This document shows, piece after piece, positions 28,426 through 40,400 of a DNA stretch of 64,000 bases. Source of the DNA: Centroberyx gerrardi (Eukaryota; Chordata; Actinopteri; Beryciformes; Berycidae). The stretch spans positions 5,256,602-5,320,601 of the forward strand of contig NC_136013.1 in assembly GCF_048128805.1 (NCBI RefSeq), written 5' to 3'. The notes under the pieces are model-generated. The model did no database searches and was not told where the DNA came from. It saw only the letters and a program-made list of their open reading frames with translations. Position numbers and translations under genes: made by a program. How positions within the stretch are numbered: position 1 is the first letter of the stretch; each line of letters opens with the position of its first letter.

Positions 28426-31400
28426 GTAAGAAATACCTTTTGCATGTTCTCATATACTTGGAGGAAAAATCCACCCTAAAACACTTGAACGCTGTTACGG
28501 TGTATTGTTCTTAAGTAAATTACAACACCTGATCATAAAGTAACGCCTTGACTACACTGAATATCGCAGATTGATGACATATGAGTGTAAGGGTATCGGA
28601 GGGTGGAATTTTCCTTTTTTTAAAACATCATTAGTTTTGCAAGTGTCTTTCTCCTGTCTGACCTGGCTGCCGTTTCCTGACCCAGGTGTCGGTGAAGGGC
28701 CGAGCCTCTGCCGTCTCCCTGCTGCAGATGGCGTCTTACTCGGGGCTGTGTGTCCTGGTGAGGCTGCTGCCGTTCCGCAGCGGGCAGCAGCCGTTCCCCC
28801 TGAGCCTAATGGAAGTCCTGCGCGACCCCCACATTTTGAAAGTTGGCGTCGGCTGCTATGAAGACGGCAAACGTCTGACTCGCGACTACGGCCTGCCGCT
28901 GGGATGCACAGTCGACCTGCGCTATCTTGCCTTAAGACAGAGGTACGGCTGGGTTGTTGCTCTTTCAAGCCTTTCTTTGTTTTGTTCCTAATCACATTAT
29001 GATCATTTAAAGCTGTGTAAATTGCTGATCTCCTTCTCCACAATTCTGCTGACATTTTTAGGCAAGCTACGGTGAATAATGGCCTTAGTCTGAAGTCCCT
29101 GGCAGCAGATCTGTTGAATGTATCTCTAGACAAATCCCTGGAGCTGCGCTGCAGTGACTGGGAGGCCGATCAGCTGACACTGGAGCAGGTGACGATTCAA
29201 AATGCATTGCCGTTTTAACGTAGGCTGCTTGAAATCGGAATATCTTCGTTTGCCAAGTGCAATAAATGTACAGGGAATTTATCTTGGTGATGTCTGACAC
29301 CTTGTATAAGAACAACAGGACCTCACATACAGAACAAAGGGAAAATGAAAGACGTACTATGGACAGTAGACTACAGTATTCAGCAGCTTAGTGTGATTTT
29401 ATTTGCTTTTTTATTAGTTTTCAGCTTAAAAACAATGTAGTGAAATGATCAACAGTTCAAATGAGGTATGCTGTTGAGTTTTTCCTCTAAATCTCCCCGG
29501 TCCTCTCGCTCCAGATGTCCTACGCTGCCAGAGACGCCCAGGTTTCCATCGCTCTGTTCTTCCACCTCCTCGACCTCCGCTCCGAAACCAGCCCCGCCTC
29601 TTCCGGCGGGAGCAGCTACTCCGAGCTGTCCGCCCGCTGCCAGGGCCTGGTGGACGTGCCCTTCAGGGGCCGAGCCGGAGGCGACGGAGAGGAGAAGGCC
29701 GCGGACGGAGAGAAGAGACGACGGACCAGGAAGCAGCCCACCTACGAAAGCCCAGAGTCTGGAGATCAGCAAGTCCCAGACCCTCGGAAAAATAACAAGA
29801 GAAAACCACTGGGTGTGGGCTATTCTGCCAGGTGAGCGCCCAGGCAGACCAGGAAACTGACATTTCCATCCAATGGCATTCCAAAATACACCAGTCACTT
29901 TCACTAGTTAACCAGCCGTATGTTTATAATGGAAAGAGAAACCGTACACCAGTGGTTTTCATACATATGCCATCAAAAGTATCACGGTTTTCATTCTGCC
30001 CTAACATCACAGCAGCTCATTTCACTGATTAGTTCCTCCTCTCTGTGCTAATCAGTGAAATCAGCTGCTGTAGTGTTTGGTTTGGTGTAAAAACCTGCAG
30101 ACTCTTGGGTGTCCATGGCACATGCTTGAAAACCACTGTTCTGGGTGGCTACCTGCCAGTGTGGCTGGTACAGCGGACCGACTTTCCCACCACAGCCGAC
30201 ATTTACCAGCATGTGTCTGGTGGTTGGTTTTCCATTACGGTCCTGCTTGCCTGTCCAATGTTCTTCCATTGTGGAACATGAATGATGTTGACCCGAAAGC
30301 CACTTGTTGAAAGTTAAATGGGTTGTAGGGATTTGAAGAGCTTGGATCAGCAGCCTCTCCCTCTCTCTGTTCCAGGAAGTCTCCTCTCTATGATAACTGC
30401 TTCCTCCATGCACCAGATGGCCAGCCTCTGTGTACCTGCGACAAGAAGAAAGCCAAATGGTACCTAGACAAAGGAATAGGAGGTAAACCAATAACTCAAA
30501 TGTGTAAAATTAAAACGCATTTAATATCATTTATCTTGCTTCTCTTACTCATAACTAAGGGCTGCTTTTTAATGTTGGCAAATGCCTAAAAATATAATGC
30601 TATGTGCATCTCTCATCCTGACCCAGAGCTTCAGAGTGAGGAGCCTTTCATAGTGAAGCTGCTGTTTGAGCCGTCGGGACGTCCCGACTCGCAGCAGGAC
30701 TACTATCTCACCGCTAAGGAGAACCTCTGTGTGGTCTGCGGCAAAGCAGATTCCTACATTAGGTTTGGCACACTTTACGTTAATTTTGTTTTTATTTATT
30801 TCATCTGCAATTGGAAGTCTGGTGTTCCAAAATGCTGTATATGTTTTAGGGAAAAAAAATACATATACATACTATAAATACTAATATTTCTAGAATTTAT
30901 TGAGGGTCTATTGTGTAAATGTGTGATAATTTTGTCAACCAAGGACTTCAGTTGCTGACAATGCTTTAATAACATTTTTTGCACTCAGTTACGTTTTTTC
31001 ATTATGGAGTGACATTTTTCTCTTCACAAATGTGATTTAACTCGTAATCTCCTCGGGTCGCGCAGGAAAAACATCGTCCCGCACGAGTACAGGCGACATT
31101 TCCCCACAGAGATGAAGGACCACAACTCCCACGACATCCTGCTGCTCTGCACCGCCTGCCACGCCGCCTCCAACGTGCACGACTGCTTCCTGAAGCAGCA
31201 GTTGGCCGACGAGTTCGCCGCGCCCCAGGGCTGCGAGGAGGGCGTGCGCCTGCTGGAGGACTCGGACCGGCGGCGGGTGCGGTCGGCGGCCCGGGCGCTC
31301 GTCAGCGCCGGGGACGGCCTGCCGGAGCAGCGGCGGGACGAGCTGCAGGCGTTCATGAAGAGCTTCCTCAGCGTGAACGAGGAGCAGGAGCTGACGGCCG

Positions 31401-32076
31401 AGGCTCTGCAGCGGGCCGCCAGTTTGGAGACCAGGTGAGAGTCCGGATCCTAGGGGTGGGGTTTCTTTTGTCCGGAACACAGTGGATACGTTTATAATTT
31501 GCGTTTTTGTATTTGGTAAGTTGATGGTTGGTTACTAAAGGTTAGTAAAATGGAGCTAATCCTATGAAACTCACAGGTAGCTTGTTTATTCATAGTGTTC
31601 CCATGAGGTCACATGCATTTCCTCCTATTTTCGCTGTAAATATGTGCTTTACCATATTTACAGCTCATTGGCTGTGGCTGTCATTTGGATTTTGATGAGG
31701 TGCCTGCTGTATTCTTCATAGAAGTGATGAAGGCAGCTGATGAACTAGGGAGCTGACATCACATTTAAACAAACTAATAATTAGATCTGTGTCATTGCTA
31801 TGAATGTGCCGTGGGACTGTGCAGAACTTGTCTTCTCACTGCTCGTCTCTCCTCTGCAGGATCTTCAACGAGGCCTACGTGCCTCACGGGCTCAAGGTGG
31901 TGCGCGCCCACGCTGAGCTCGGCCTGCGGGGGCTGATGGACCTGGAGCGCCGCTGGAGGCAGCACTTCCTCACCGCCATGCAGCCGCGCCACCTGCCTCC
32001 CCTCTGGTCCGTCGACCACAACCACAGCAAGTTCCTCCGCAAGTACGGAGAGGACCTTCCCATCCAGCTCAACTGA
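28015..32076 (+). CDS. exd2: exd2, 3'-5' exonuclease domain-containing protein 2 (complete, 8 coding exons)
   Basis: EXD2 is a DEDDy-family nuclease, membrane-anchored in vertebrates and reported at mitochondria and in DNA end resection. Exons: 28015-28425, 28686-28942, 29062-29188, 29515-29831, 30376-30482, 30627-30762, 31066-31434, 31860-32076. They total 1941 nt (646 aa) with consistent phases; human EXD2 is 621 aa. An N-terminal hydrophobic anchor (about residues 8-25) is followed by basic residues. Exo I: LGLDCEWV (D129, E131). Exo II region: VGVGCYEDGKRL and CTVDLRYLALRQR (D214). Exo III: YAARDAQVS (Y268, D272). A Lys/Arg-rich linker, CTCD, CVVCGK and CTACH cysteine motifs follow. The C terminus ends GEDLPIQLN. 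The start at 28015 (AAGATG) gives MSHRGPLTAVLTTVLG, like human MSRQNLVALTVTTLLG. Confidence 0.96.
28461..28614. mobile_element. Short MITE related to the 20450 element, exd2 intron 1
   Basis: Left AGGAAAAATCCACCCTAAAA is identical to the 20450 terminus; right GGTGGAATTTTCCT is its near inverted copy. It starts about 35 nt after the exon 1 donor. TTAA flanks are not preserved. Confidence 0.65.
28686..28942 (+). CDS. exd2: exd2 coding exon 2
   Basis: CCCAG acceptor, ends AG|GTACGG in phase 2. Encodes RASAVSLLQMASYSGLCVLV, ILKVGVGCYEDGKRLTRDYG and VDLRYLALRQ. Confidence 0.96.
29062..29188 (+). CDS. exd2: exd2 coding exon 3
   Basis: TTTTTAG acceptor, donor CAG|GTGACG. Encodes NNGLSLKSLAADLLN, LDKSLELRCSDW and LTLEQ. 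Confidence 0.96.
29236..29390. repeat. AATCACTTTAAT dispersed repeat, copy 2
   Basis: Shares AATAAATGTACAGG, GGACCTCACAT and GTACTATGGACAGTAGACTA with copies at 5701 and 45255. Confidence 0.65.
29515..29831 (+). CDS. exd2: exd2 coding exon 4 (Exo III)
   Basis: CTCCAG acceptor, donor AG|GTGAGC. Encodes MSYAARDAQVSIALFFHLLD with the DEDDy Y-x3-D motif, then a basic linker ending KRKPLGVGYSAR. Confidence 0.96.
29950..30138. mobile_element. Palindromic hAT-like MITE relic
   Basis: Outer inverted ends CAGTGGTTTTCA and TGAAAACCACTG. Inner arms AGCAGCTCATTTCACTGATT and AATCAGTGAAATCAGCTGCT are inverted with one mismatch. CAGTGG termini suggest hAT, but no 8-bp duplication is seen. Confidence 0.65.
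30135..30270 (-). repeat. CCAGCCA dispersed repeat, copy 7
   Basis: On the minus strand reads ACCACCAGACACATGCTGGT, CGGCTGTGGTGGGAAAGTCG and GTACCAGCCACACTGGCAGG. Confidence 0.75.
30376..30482 (+). CDS. exd2: exd2 coding exon 5
   Basis: TTCCAG acceptor, donor AG|GTAAAC. Encodes KSPLYDNCFLHAPDGQPLCT and CDKKKAKWYLDKGIG. Confidence 0.96.
30627..30762 (+). CDS. exd2: exd2 coding exon 6
   Basis: ACCCAG acceptor, donor AG|GTTTGG. Encodes EEPFIVKLLFEPSGRPDS and ENLCVVCGKADSYI (CxxC). Confidence 0.95.
30763..31065 (+). other. exd2 intron 6
   Basis: 303 bp AT-rich intron; nothing recognised. Confidence 0.7.
31066..31434 (+). CDS. exd2: exd2 coding exon 7
   Basis: GCGCAG acceptor, donor CCAG|GTGAGA. 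Encodes NIVPHEYRRHFPTEMKDHNS, LLLCTACHAASNVHD, and the RLLEDSDRRRVRSAARAL helix. Confidence 0.96.
31435..31859 (+). other. exd2 intron 7
   Basis: 425 bp; nothing recognised. Confidence 0.7.
31860..32076 (+). CDS. exd2: exd2 coding exon 8 (stop)
   Basis: CTGCAG acceptor. Encodes RIFNEAYVPHGLKVVRAHAE, RRWRQHFLTAMQPRHLPPLW and SVDHNHSKFLRKYGEDLPIQ, then LN and TGA at 32074. Confidence 0.96.
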
Positions 32077-32214
32077 CCCGCCGCTCCCCCCTGCAGGGAG
32101 AACGACGAGCAGAACGCCAACCAGGGCAGGAAACCGAACTTTCTCACCCACCGGTCAAAGTGCCGAACGGAATTCAAAGTTCCGCAGCCACTTTCAGTCA
32201 TTTTATAAGCCAAA

Positions 32215-32330
32215 TTGCTTTTTTTAGAGTAGAGACCGGTGGTTTACCTGTGTGGTTGAGTACACAATCTTACCAGCGACGATTGAAATGCACCAGCATG
32301 TGGCTGGTGTCGAGTTCCCACCCTGGTGTC
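32215..32330 (-). repeat. CCAGCCA dispersed repeat, copy 8
   Basis: On the minus strand: CACCAGGGTGGGAACTCGAC, ACCAGCCACATGCTGGTGCA, CGCTGGTAAGATTG. Confidence 0.75.
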
Positions 32331-33515
32331 AGCGGGGCCATGATGGGGCCGGGGGGGTGTGTGCGTGTGTATGTGTGTGTGTGTGTGTGTGCGCGTCGAT
32401 GCACTGGGTCTGTGGTGGCTGAAGGAGGGCGTTTCACTCTGATCCTGTGGTGCCAAGTATGTGAGAGCCAGTGAGCCGCTGCTAGTCTGCCACCCAGACC
32501 CTGAATGAACTAAATGAACTAGAGCAGAGACTGGCCGCAGTCCCAGAACAGTCTGCCTGTGGAGAAGAAAGCCAGCACTGAATCTGAAGAACACTAACTC
32601 CACAACGCCATGGTGGAGGTCATGCGATTGCATATGGACACTTGTTTTTTTTATGGAAAATGATTCTTTTAGAATAAGCTGTAACCTGCTCTTAATTTCC
32701 TCCTAAAATTACTTAATATCCCCCCCTGCAGGTTAGCAGCTCTTATTACCTCTGTCAGTTCAAAATTGTTTGCTTTGCAGAGAGAGGGTCATTTTAACAT
32801 GACCTAATACTAAAATGATGTATGGAGCTCCCCCACTTAATTTTCAGCCTATTGTCTGTCTTCAGTCAATAGATCAAGGATGGGTTTCCCAAAAGAATCT
32901 TGAAGTGAAGTTCATCTTTACTCTATTCCCTTACAATAATGAGCTTGGTCTCGAGATGCTTTTGGACCAGTATGAATTCATCCCAGATGGTGACCATCCA
33001 TTCTCAGGGTTTTCTTTTTTTTTTGTTTTGTTTTTGGAGGGGGAGAGAAACGCTAAGCAGAGAGAAGTTGGCTCATTGACTGGATCTTGCAAACTCCTGA
33101 TGTTCCCATGTCCTGGCACTGTTTCTCCTGACGGTTGGGACACCTCCATGGCTCATGTTTTAATGTGCCTCTTAATCCCCTAACTTGACTGGAGACTTGT
33201 CACAGTATCAAGACATGGACTCGCTCCAATTCGCAGCGCTTTCATTCCAGCGTCGCTTCACCACAACCCACGATGAGAGAAAAGGTGCCAACTTTGATGT
33301 ATTTGTTTCCTGAGAGTGATGAACTAGATGGGTTATGAAGATGGCCTTAAAGACAAACCACCCTTTGCAAAGCATAGATTTTCATCTTTTGAGTATGATG
33401 AATGAATTTATTTATATCAAACTAAATTATGAAGCCGGCTTAGTCTTTTATTTGCATTTGCCCAGATGTAACCCCTGAAGCTGTTTTTGTTTCCCTAAAT
33501 TGTAAATGGTAAAAA

Positions 33516-33521
33516 AATAAA
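33516..33521 (+). terminator. exd2: exd2 poly(A) signal AATAAA
   Basis: AATAAA followed within 30 nt by GT-rich TTGTTTGTATTTTGCTTTG, a normal vertebrate arrangement. Confidence 0.65.
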
Positions 33522-33643
33522 AGTCTTGTTTGTATTTTGCTTTGTTGTGTTTGTCTGGTATCAGTTATCAGTCGAGGTGAACATGTGCTTTCACATCCAG
33601 CCCCTGCTTAAAAAGACGTGACCACATTCACTGTTTTCAGTTT

Positions 33644-33649
33644 TTTATT
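33644..33649 (-). terminator. BICRA-like gene poly(A) signal (minus strand)
   Basis: TTTATT on the plus strand reads AATAAA on the minus strand, the last such hexamer before the exd2 end. It gives a 3'UTR of about 3.1 kb. Confidence 0.45.
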
Positions 33650-34087
33650 TCTTACAAAATCACAGTTTAATAAATAGTCTGTAAAAATGAGTACAAAAGC
33701 GGTTTTCTTAACATTTCATATATGAATCACTCGTGACTTTCAGGTCAAAGGAGTCTTTAGTTGGATTTCGTCAGGAATGACATTTTTTTTACAATCTAGT
33801 TTTGCTGAATTAAGGCCTCTTGATTTTGGCATCAGAACAATCTGTCAGTCAAATGTTTTGTATCTGAAGTTGAATTAGTGTAGGATGTGAGCTCCCCTGG
33901 TTTCACAGTTCAGTCAGGAAAAAAATAACATTACAAATAAATAATACCAAATGGCTTAACATGCAGATGTAATCCCTTTCTCCTAAATGCTGTCAAAACT
34001 AAAGTACAAGCATATTTCTAATGGTCAGTGTTACACACTGCAGACATATGCAAGAACAACAATGGCACATGAGGCTGCTTCATTTAA

Positions 34088-34275
34088 GGGGAATTCCATT
34101 AAAGTTGACTTGGGTTGTCGTCCTTCAGTCTGATAATGTCATGGGACTGACTTTTTCCTTAACAAATTTCCTGTTCACAAATCAAAACATTAGAAAATGG
34201 GAAGAGTTTTTAGTCAACTTTAGGAAATATTTTGTCAGAATAAAAACCCGCAAGTAAATTTTGGTGGAATTCCCC
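34088..34275. mobile_element. Short MITE inside the BICRA-like 3'UTR
   Basis: Inverted ends GGGGAATTCCA and TGGAATTCCCC, flanked by TTAA (34084-34087) and TTGA (34276-34279), plus inner AAAGTTGACT / AGTCAACTTT. Looks like a TTAA-type element with one decayed flank. Confidence 0.7.
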
Positions 34276-36735
34276 TTGAAGAAGTTTAGCGGTGACAAGG
34301 AGTGCAATCCCGTGTTGTGAACGACACTCTGACATCTTTACTGCATTACAGCGAAACCTCCGTCAGGGTGGAGGCACACCTAAAGATTTATTCATCTAAA
34401 CTCCCAGCTTTGCTCCAGTTTTACTTGGGACTAGTTCTGGTCAGAATCCTCTAGTGTGTGTCCACCCTTAACTACTGCAGAGGTTTTAACATTTTTCAAC
34501 ACTATATTACTGCATATTATAACGACTCCTTTTGTTCATTCCAGCAAAAGACAATTTTTACATAGAAAAAATAATAATGTAATTCAAGAAATGAGAAGGC
34601 CTGTTTTGATTTAGCCCCTAATCTCTTAGAGGCTAGAAGGGTTTTTGAAGGGACAGGTTGGCATTACTTTCACATTTCAAAACGTTTTTTAAAACTTCAC
34701 ATTAATTAGTCTTGTTTCTTTGCAGTTTCCAGTTCCTTAAAGGTACGCTGAATTAAAATAAGGCATATTCTAAACATTTCCAATTTGCAGTCAAACCTTG
34801 ACCCCTAACAATATCTCCAAAAGCTAAATTTGAAGCACATTTTCAATTTATATTACATAAATTAAGAGACATAATTCGTAGCTTTTACATTGACCTTCAA
34901 GATGAATTCCATTTACAAAGAGCAATTCTTACACGTGTCATAAGGGAGAGTGGTATAACCAATACAAATCATCTTTATCGTTTCGTTATGACCTTGCTCT
35001 CTTACGTATGCGTCATTTCATGTGAACAGAATTCACATTTCCCACACAGACCAATAGATTGTCACATTAACATAAGATGTCGCTAAATCATATTGCTCCA
35101 CAATGGCGGCTCGAAAATAAATCTTCAGCTTAGTACAGTGGGCTACAAACCAATAATCCAATAAATAAATAAAAACACAACCTCCAAATGCGGGTTATGT
35201 GAAGCTGATGATTCCTCTAGTTTTTGGTCAAAGGCTGTTCGATGATGCAGTCGAAGTAGCGAGGCTCTAATGCTCAAGCTGTCGAGGAAAAAACAACACA
35301 ACTGCAGTTTTGGTGTTTTTTTTTTCTTTCTTGAACTGAAAGTGTACATGGTCATGTATGTGTTGAGTGAGTTTCATGACCCCTTGAGCCCTTGAAACAT
35401 GTTAGAAACACATTGTATGCTTTCTAAAATACACGGGCTTCGATGAGAAACTAAGAATCCTTCATTCCTGAAAGATAAACTTTGCAGATTTGTGTGTTTT
35501 TTTTTTGTATCCGACGACAGCGATAAGCAAGACAGGCAAAGATCTCCCTCCTTCTCACTGCACCACCACCGCTCCCAACAACCCTCTCTCCTCATTATTG
35601 CTTGCATGTTAACACATATGGGAACCGTTCTTGTCTTCGAAAAACAGACAGAAAACTAGGAATATTTCACAGTCGGACTCCAGCGCGAATGACGACAACA
35701 AGGGTCAAAACTGAAAAGCACGACTCTGTCAATCTTTTGCGCCCCCCGGGTTCTTCATCTGCTGTAATAAGGACAGGCTCCAGTGCACGTTTATTAGGGG
35801 AAGAGACACAACATCGACATTTGCTGGTGTATTCAGGATGTAGCAGGTCAACAAATTCTTTGGAGTTCATTCGATAAGCCGAGATGGAGCCTGCCAGATT
35901 TCATGTACCATCCAGTCGCAGGATGCAATGTTTCACATAAGCACTGACGCACTCGATCTCAACAAATGATCACCTCAAACGCACTATCTCCTTCTATCCA
36001 GGCAAACAAAGTCAAACAAATAAATTTCACGTACATACACTCGTCGCACGCTTGCAGCGCAGACACACAAACTTACTGCCTCTCTCGACTGGATCGACGC
36101 AACTCATCTTAAAACACGATTGGCACAGATTATCAAAATAAATACCCTGGAAGCTTGGCACTATGCAAAAGAAAATTCACATTTGAAAGGAATCTTATAA
36201 AAAACTATTGAATAATCTCAGTCTACTCCACATGTTTCGTTTTCCTCACTATTACTTATATACTATATGCTGATGAAGGTCACACCAGTGTGTCGTAAAC
36301 CTCTGAATGACTTTAAACTACCACTGAAACAATATAGCTCCTATTCAAATAGATTTTTTTTTCCACAAACATGTACATCAAAATGAAGTATCTAACATCT
36401 ATCGACTATAGATAGTGCTGTTGTCTGGTATGCATCTCTTTTTAGTGCCTCTTAATCTTTTTCTTCTCATCTTCCTCCCCTCCTCCTGTCACACAATCAG
36501 TTTCTTAAAAGTAATCTCTGAAACCCAGAACAAAATCTCTTTTAAATTGCTCGGACATTTGCCATTTTGGTTCTGGGAACAGAAAAGAAGTCAAGATTCC
36601 TGCTTACCAGGAAGTATGCCTTCCTTCGTTCAGTTTCAGCCGCCTCCACTTCTGGTTAGACCCATGTCAGGTGTAACTGCGGCCTGCTGACAGATGTTCG
36701 TATGGCGATGCGGACGTCTGTCAGGGCGGATGACC

Positions 36736-37472
36736 TCACAGCTGCCCCCCCAGGATGCTGGTGACAGCCTGGTCCAGTGAGGGGCCGGCCGGGGCCCGGG
36801 GCTGGGCCGCGGTGGGGCCCTGCAGGCGCTGCAGCTCCAGGATGCTGTCGATGGCACTCTGTAGATGTTCACTGAGCATGTTGTCCTCCTGGAGGGGCGG
36901 CGGCGGCGGCGGGCTGGACCGAGGCGGCGGATCCGGTCGGTAGCATTTCAGCTTGGGGGCGCTGACATCTTTAGGAGGCAACTCAAAGCAGGCAGCCTGT
37001 GGCTCTGGCATAGAAAGGGGATTTGGGGCTTTTATTTTGGAATCAGGTGCTGTCTGTGCTTCGGCGGCCCCGTCGCAGGATGGGATGTCCTCAGCGGCTT
37101 TAGCAGGCAGAACTCCATTGGAGATCTCCTCGCCGCGCTGAGGATGCCGGGGCTCGCCGTCCGGTGCCTGAGAGTTGCGCTCACTCACAGCACCGCCGCC
37201 GTTGGTCAGCTGGCCGGTGTGGTCCCTCTTCAGGCCCGGGTCGCAGGCCGAGTTGTGGACCACTTTGCGGGAGCCGGACTCCTGCTTGATGGTGAGCCTG
37301 AGAGCCCCCCGGGAGCTGGAGCGGTACGTCTTGAGTCCCGGAGGCCGGTCGGAGAGCCTGGTCCAGGCCGGGGGGGAGGAGGGGCTGATGGAGGAACACG
37401 GGTGGGAGGGGCCAGTGGCGTACGCACCATGAGGGGAAGACGCTGAAGTAGCCAAGGCCGTCATAAATGACT
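36736..37472 (-). CDS. bicra: bicra-like coding exon 12 (C terminus)
   Basis: 737 nt from TTCCAG to TGA at 36738-36736. Encodes KTYRSSSRGALRLTIKQESG, SRKVVHNSACDPG, a polyproline run and LSEHLQSAIDSILELQ. Confidence 0.93.
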
Positions 37473-40400
37473 CTGGAATGAACAAACATGTGATTGACTG
37501 AACACCGTCACCCTTTTAAAACCCTTTTTGAACACATCACCTACTATTTCCCACTCTGGACCAGGCACAATTCATAACTTCACTCAATTTCTATACTTGT
37601 GTTGGACAACTTAATTCAACTCGAGTCCAAATATATTACAGCGTTCCTATTCATTCTCACTAATCAAAGTCTATTCTATTTCCAGGACTAATCCATGACA
37701 TTCAGAGGCTTTTCCATTACCAATACCGATGTTCTAATTTTGTTAAATAGTTTGTTTGAGGGTTGCATGTTTTGTTTTGGCTAGCTCCAACTATCACTTG
37801 GGATTTACATAATCAGAAAATTAGATTTTGGGGTTATTATTATTCCTTCAGAGGTTCCCAGCAGCCAAGCCTATATTTAAAAATGTTTTCAAGACCATTC
37901 TGTCATTTTTCCAAGTTTTTCACTGATGTAGGAATCGCATATACTAGCTCTTAACCAGCCACATAACCTCTCATTTGTCATAACTTTGAACCTTTATATA
38001 TTCTGAGCATGCATCGTCTTTTTCAGTGCCATCCTGCTTCACATTTACACAGACACATTCACACCTGGGAGCTGCGCTGGAGCAAATATGGAGGTTAAGT
38101 TCTTTGCTCAAAAGCCATGCAAAACTAGTTTGTGAGGAAATGGACAGTATTACTCATTCACTTTTCCTGCTCAGTCCAGGGATTCGAACCAGTAAGCGTC
38201 CAGTCAAAGCAGGCAGTCTGTCTAGAGGGTACAGAGGCCCCTGTTATCTGCTGGGACACTGACCTGGGTCTCTGCGGGCTCTCCGCCTGTCCTCCCCCAA
38301 AGCAAATCGCTCAGCCTGGAGGAAGAGACGCTCCAACATCACCATCTCTGCTGATGGACTCTCCTGCTGTGGAAACCAATAAGGTTGCGATCACACCTAC
38401 AGTTCGTTTTCTTTGGTCTGAACCGTAGTGGAAAAGTTGACTTTGTTGCATTTTTGTATTGAGTTCGTTTAGAATCACACTTCATCCCACCAGGTTAGAG
38501 TCCAATTAGAGAGAGATTTGATTACAGCCGAGATAGATACAGATTTTACAAACATAGTGATGGAGAAAGATATGTGTCTTACCTGGGTTTCTCCAATCAG
38601 TAGCTGCCTGTATTTGTTGACCATGTCCTTGGTGCGTTTCAGCAGGAAACCTGACACAGTGTCAAACTCCTGGTCCACTGTGCAGAGGAGAGAAAGGATC
38701 ATTACACTCAGAATAACAATGTTTCTGAAAGGATTAGACCCTAATGTGGGATCTGAAAGTTACAGAAGGGTTAAGGGTTAAAGCTATACTGTATATACCC
38801 ATATGTTTGGATTGAAGCTGAACTGAAAGCTGATGTTTTCTGCAAATATTCAGTATCTTTAAATTTGACCCTTTTTGATGCCAAAAAATCCCTAAAGTAC
38901 AAGTGTTTATTGTTTTCCCCAGAATTGTATTCCTGGTAGGATTTAGAGCATGGGACACTAAAACTCTCCACTGAATTACTGATCAATTTTACAATAAATA
39001 TGAAATCAGACTGCATCCTATCCATCATATCGGAGGTGGACAACACTTACTGGCTGATATACGATTTTTAATAAAAGGTCCAATATATCCGCAAATTGAC
39101 ACAGTATATCAGTCTGACCATAATATCTACTTATTTACCTGAAGTTTGTCATTCAGTATCTCTAAAATATAGAGGGTCCACTTCTCATTTTGTCATTTTG
39201 GACTTAAGTAACCAGCTGCTGTCACTTTTTTTGAGATAGCATTTAGTTAGTTTGGGAACAAAACTCTTCAACTGATAAGCTCAGAAAAAACAATCTGATT
39301 AATTTGGTCTGTACATGTCAGTGGTGCAGACATCCGCCGATGCTCACTAACCTGAATTGAAGTCATCCTGAGTGGGCAGGGGACCGGCACAGGTGTGGTA
39401 GGGCAGCAGGCGCCTGACAGCGTCCTCCAGGGTGGAGAAGGGAGGGCCGGTGTGTGGACTCTGGACCGCTGCATGGTCCAGACAGAGCTGCTGCTGGAAC
39501 CTGACGGACACAGTGAAGCTCTATGAGTACGGATGAAGCTCAGCCAGAACGCCTGCCTGTGCTGCTACATATAACAGCTTGAAGACTACAGGCTATTAAA
39601 GTAATAATCTGTGACGTTTTCATGTAAATAAATTTACATTTTGCTACTCTCTATTGCCGATTGATATAACACAATAGTGATTCAACCTATGCACAGTTCA
39701 TGAAAGCTGTGACATCACAGTACAGTACAGTACAGAAAGTGCAGTGCAAAAACACTTCAGCAATGAGCACTTAGCACCAAAGGTGTCGCCAAAATAATGA
39801 ACAAAAGAATCTTGCAGATTAACACTTTAAACACAAACACTTCAGGATAGGATAGATTGAGCGTAGTACACAGCACTATTACTGCTATTAGCACCCAGAG
39901 GAAACTCACACTAACACACAGAGAACATTCAGTAAAAGTAGCAGTAGAAGTAGTAGTAGCAGTAGTAGTAGTAGTAGTAGTAGTAGGAGTAGTAGTAAGA
40001 ATAGTATTAGTAGTAGTAGTAGTAGTCCTAGAGGACTCAGATGAAAATATATTTAGTCTAGGATTAGGCTTAGGTCATGTCTGTGAAACTAGCCAATTGT
40101 TAATAAATTAATTAAATAACTGGCTAATTATTACTGAGGTATGAAACCTTCTCTCCAACACCTCATATCCACTACGACAATTAAAATCAAGCCAAGCTAT
40201 CTCACTTAGTTAGAATAAAGAGTATCATCCCCTCTATGTTATGAAAACCACTGCTGCCACTGAGAAACCAAATCCAACTTCAGTGATTCTGAGGTTTTTA
40301 CCTTTGAGGTTTAAGCTCTACGCTGTCCTGTACTCTCGTGACCTTCGGGACAATGACATCCATTCAAAACTCATGACAAAATATGAAAAACGCACCGTCG

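Larger units (their letters stand above)
29832..30375 (+). other. exd2 intron 4
   Basis: Contains a hairpin-like MITE relic (29950-30138) and a CCAGCCA dispersed repeat (30135-30270). Confidence 0.75.
32077..33540 (+). other. exd2: exd2 3'UTR (end estimated)
   Basis: Noncoding sequence after the stop up to AATAAA at 33516. Includes a minus-strand copy of the CCAGCCA repeat (32215-32330) and a GT repeat at about 32355-32392. Confidence 0.65.
33625..36735 (-). other. BICRA-like gene 3'UTR (extent inferred)
   Basis: 3.1 kb of AT-rich noncoding sequence between the BICRA-like stop and the proposed poly(A) signal. It contains a short MITE at 34088-34275. No other gene signal was found on either strand, which is why I treat it as UTR; other TTTATT hexamers would allow shorter forms. 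Confidence 0.5.

Noticed and set aside
36865-37446. 193-codon plus-strand frame opposite the BICRA-like last exon
   Set aside because: Shadow of the real minus-strand exon, which has splice sites and family similarity.
38165-38195. tRNA-like B-box (GGTTCGAATCC on the minus strand)
   Set aside because: No matching A box or cloverleaf found; it belongs to a dispersed repeat, so no tRNA gene is called.
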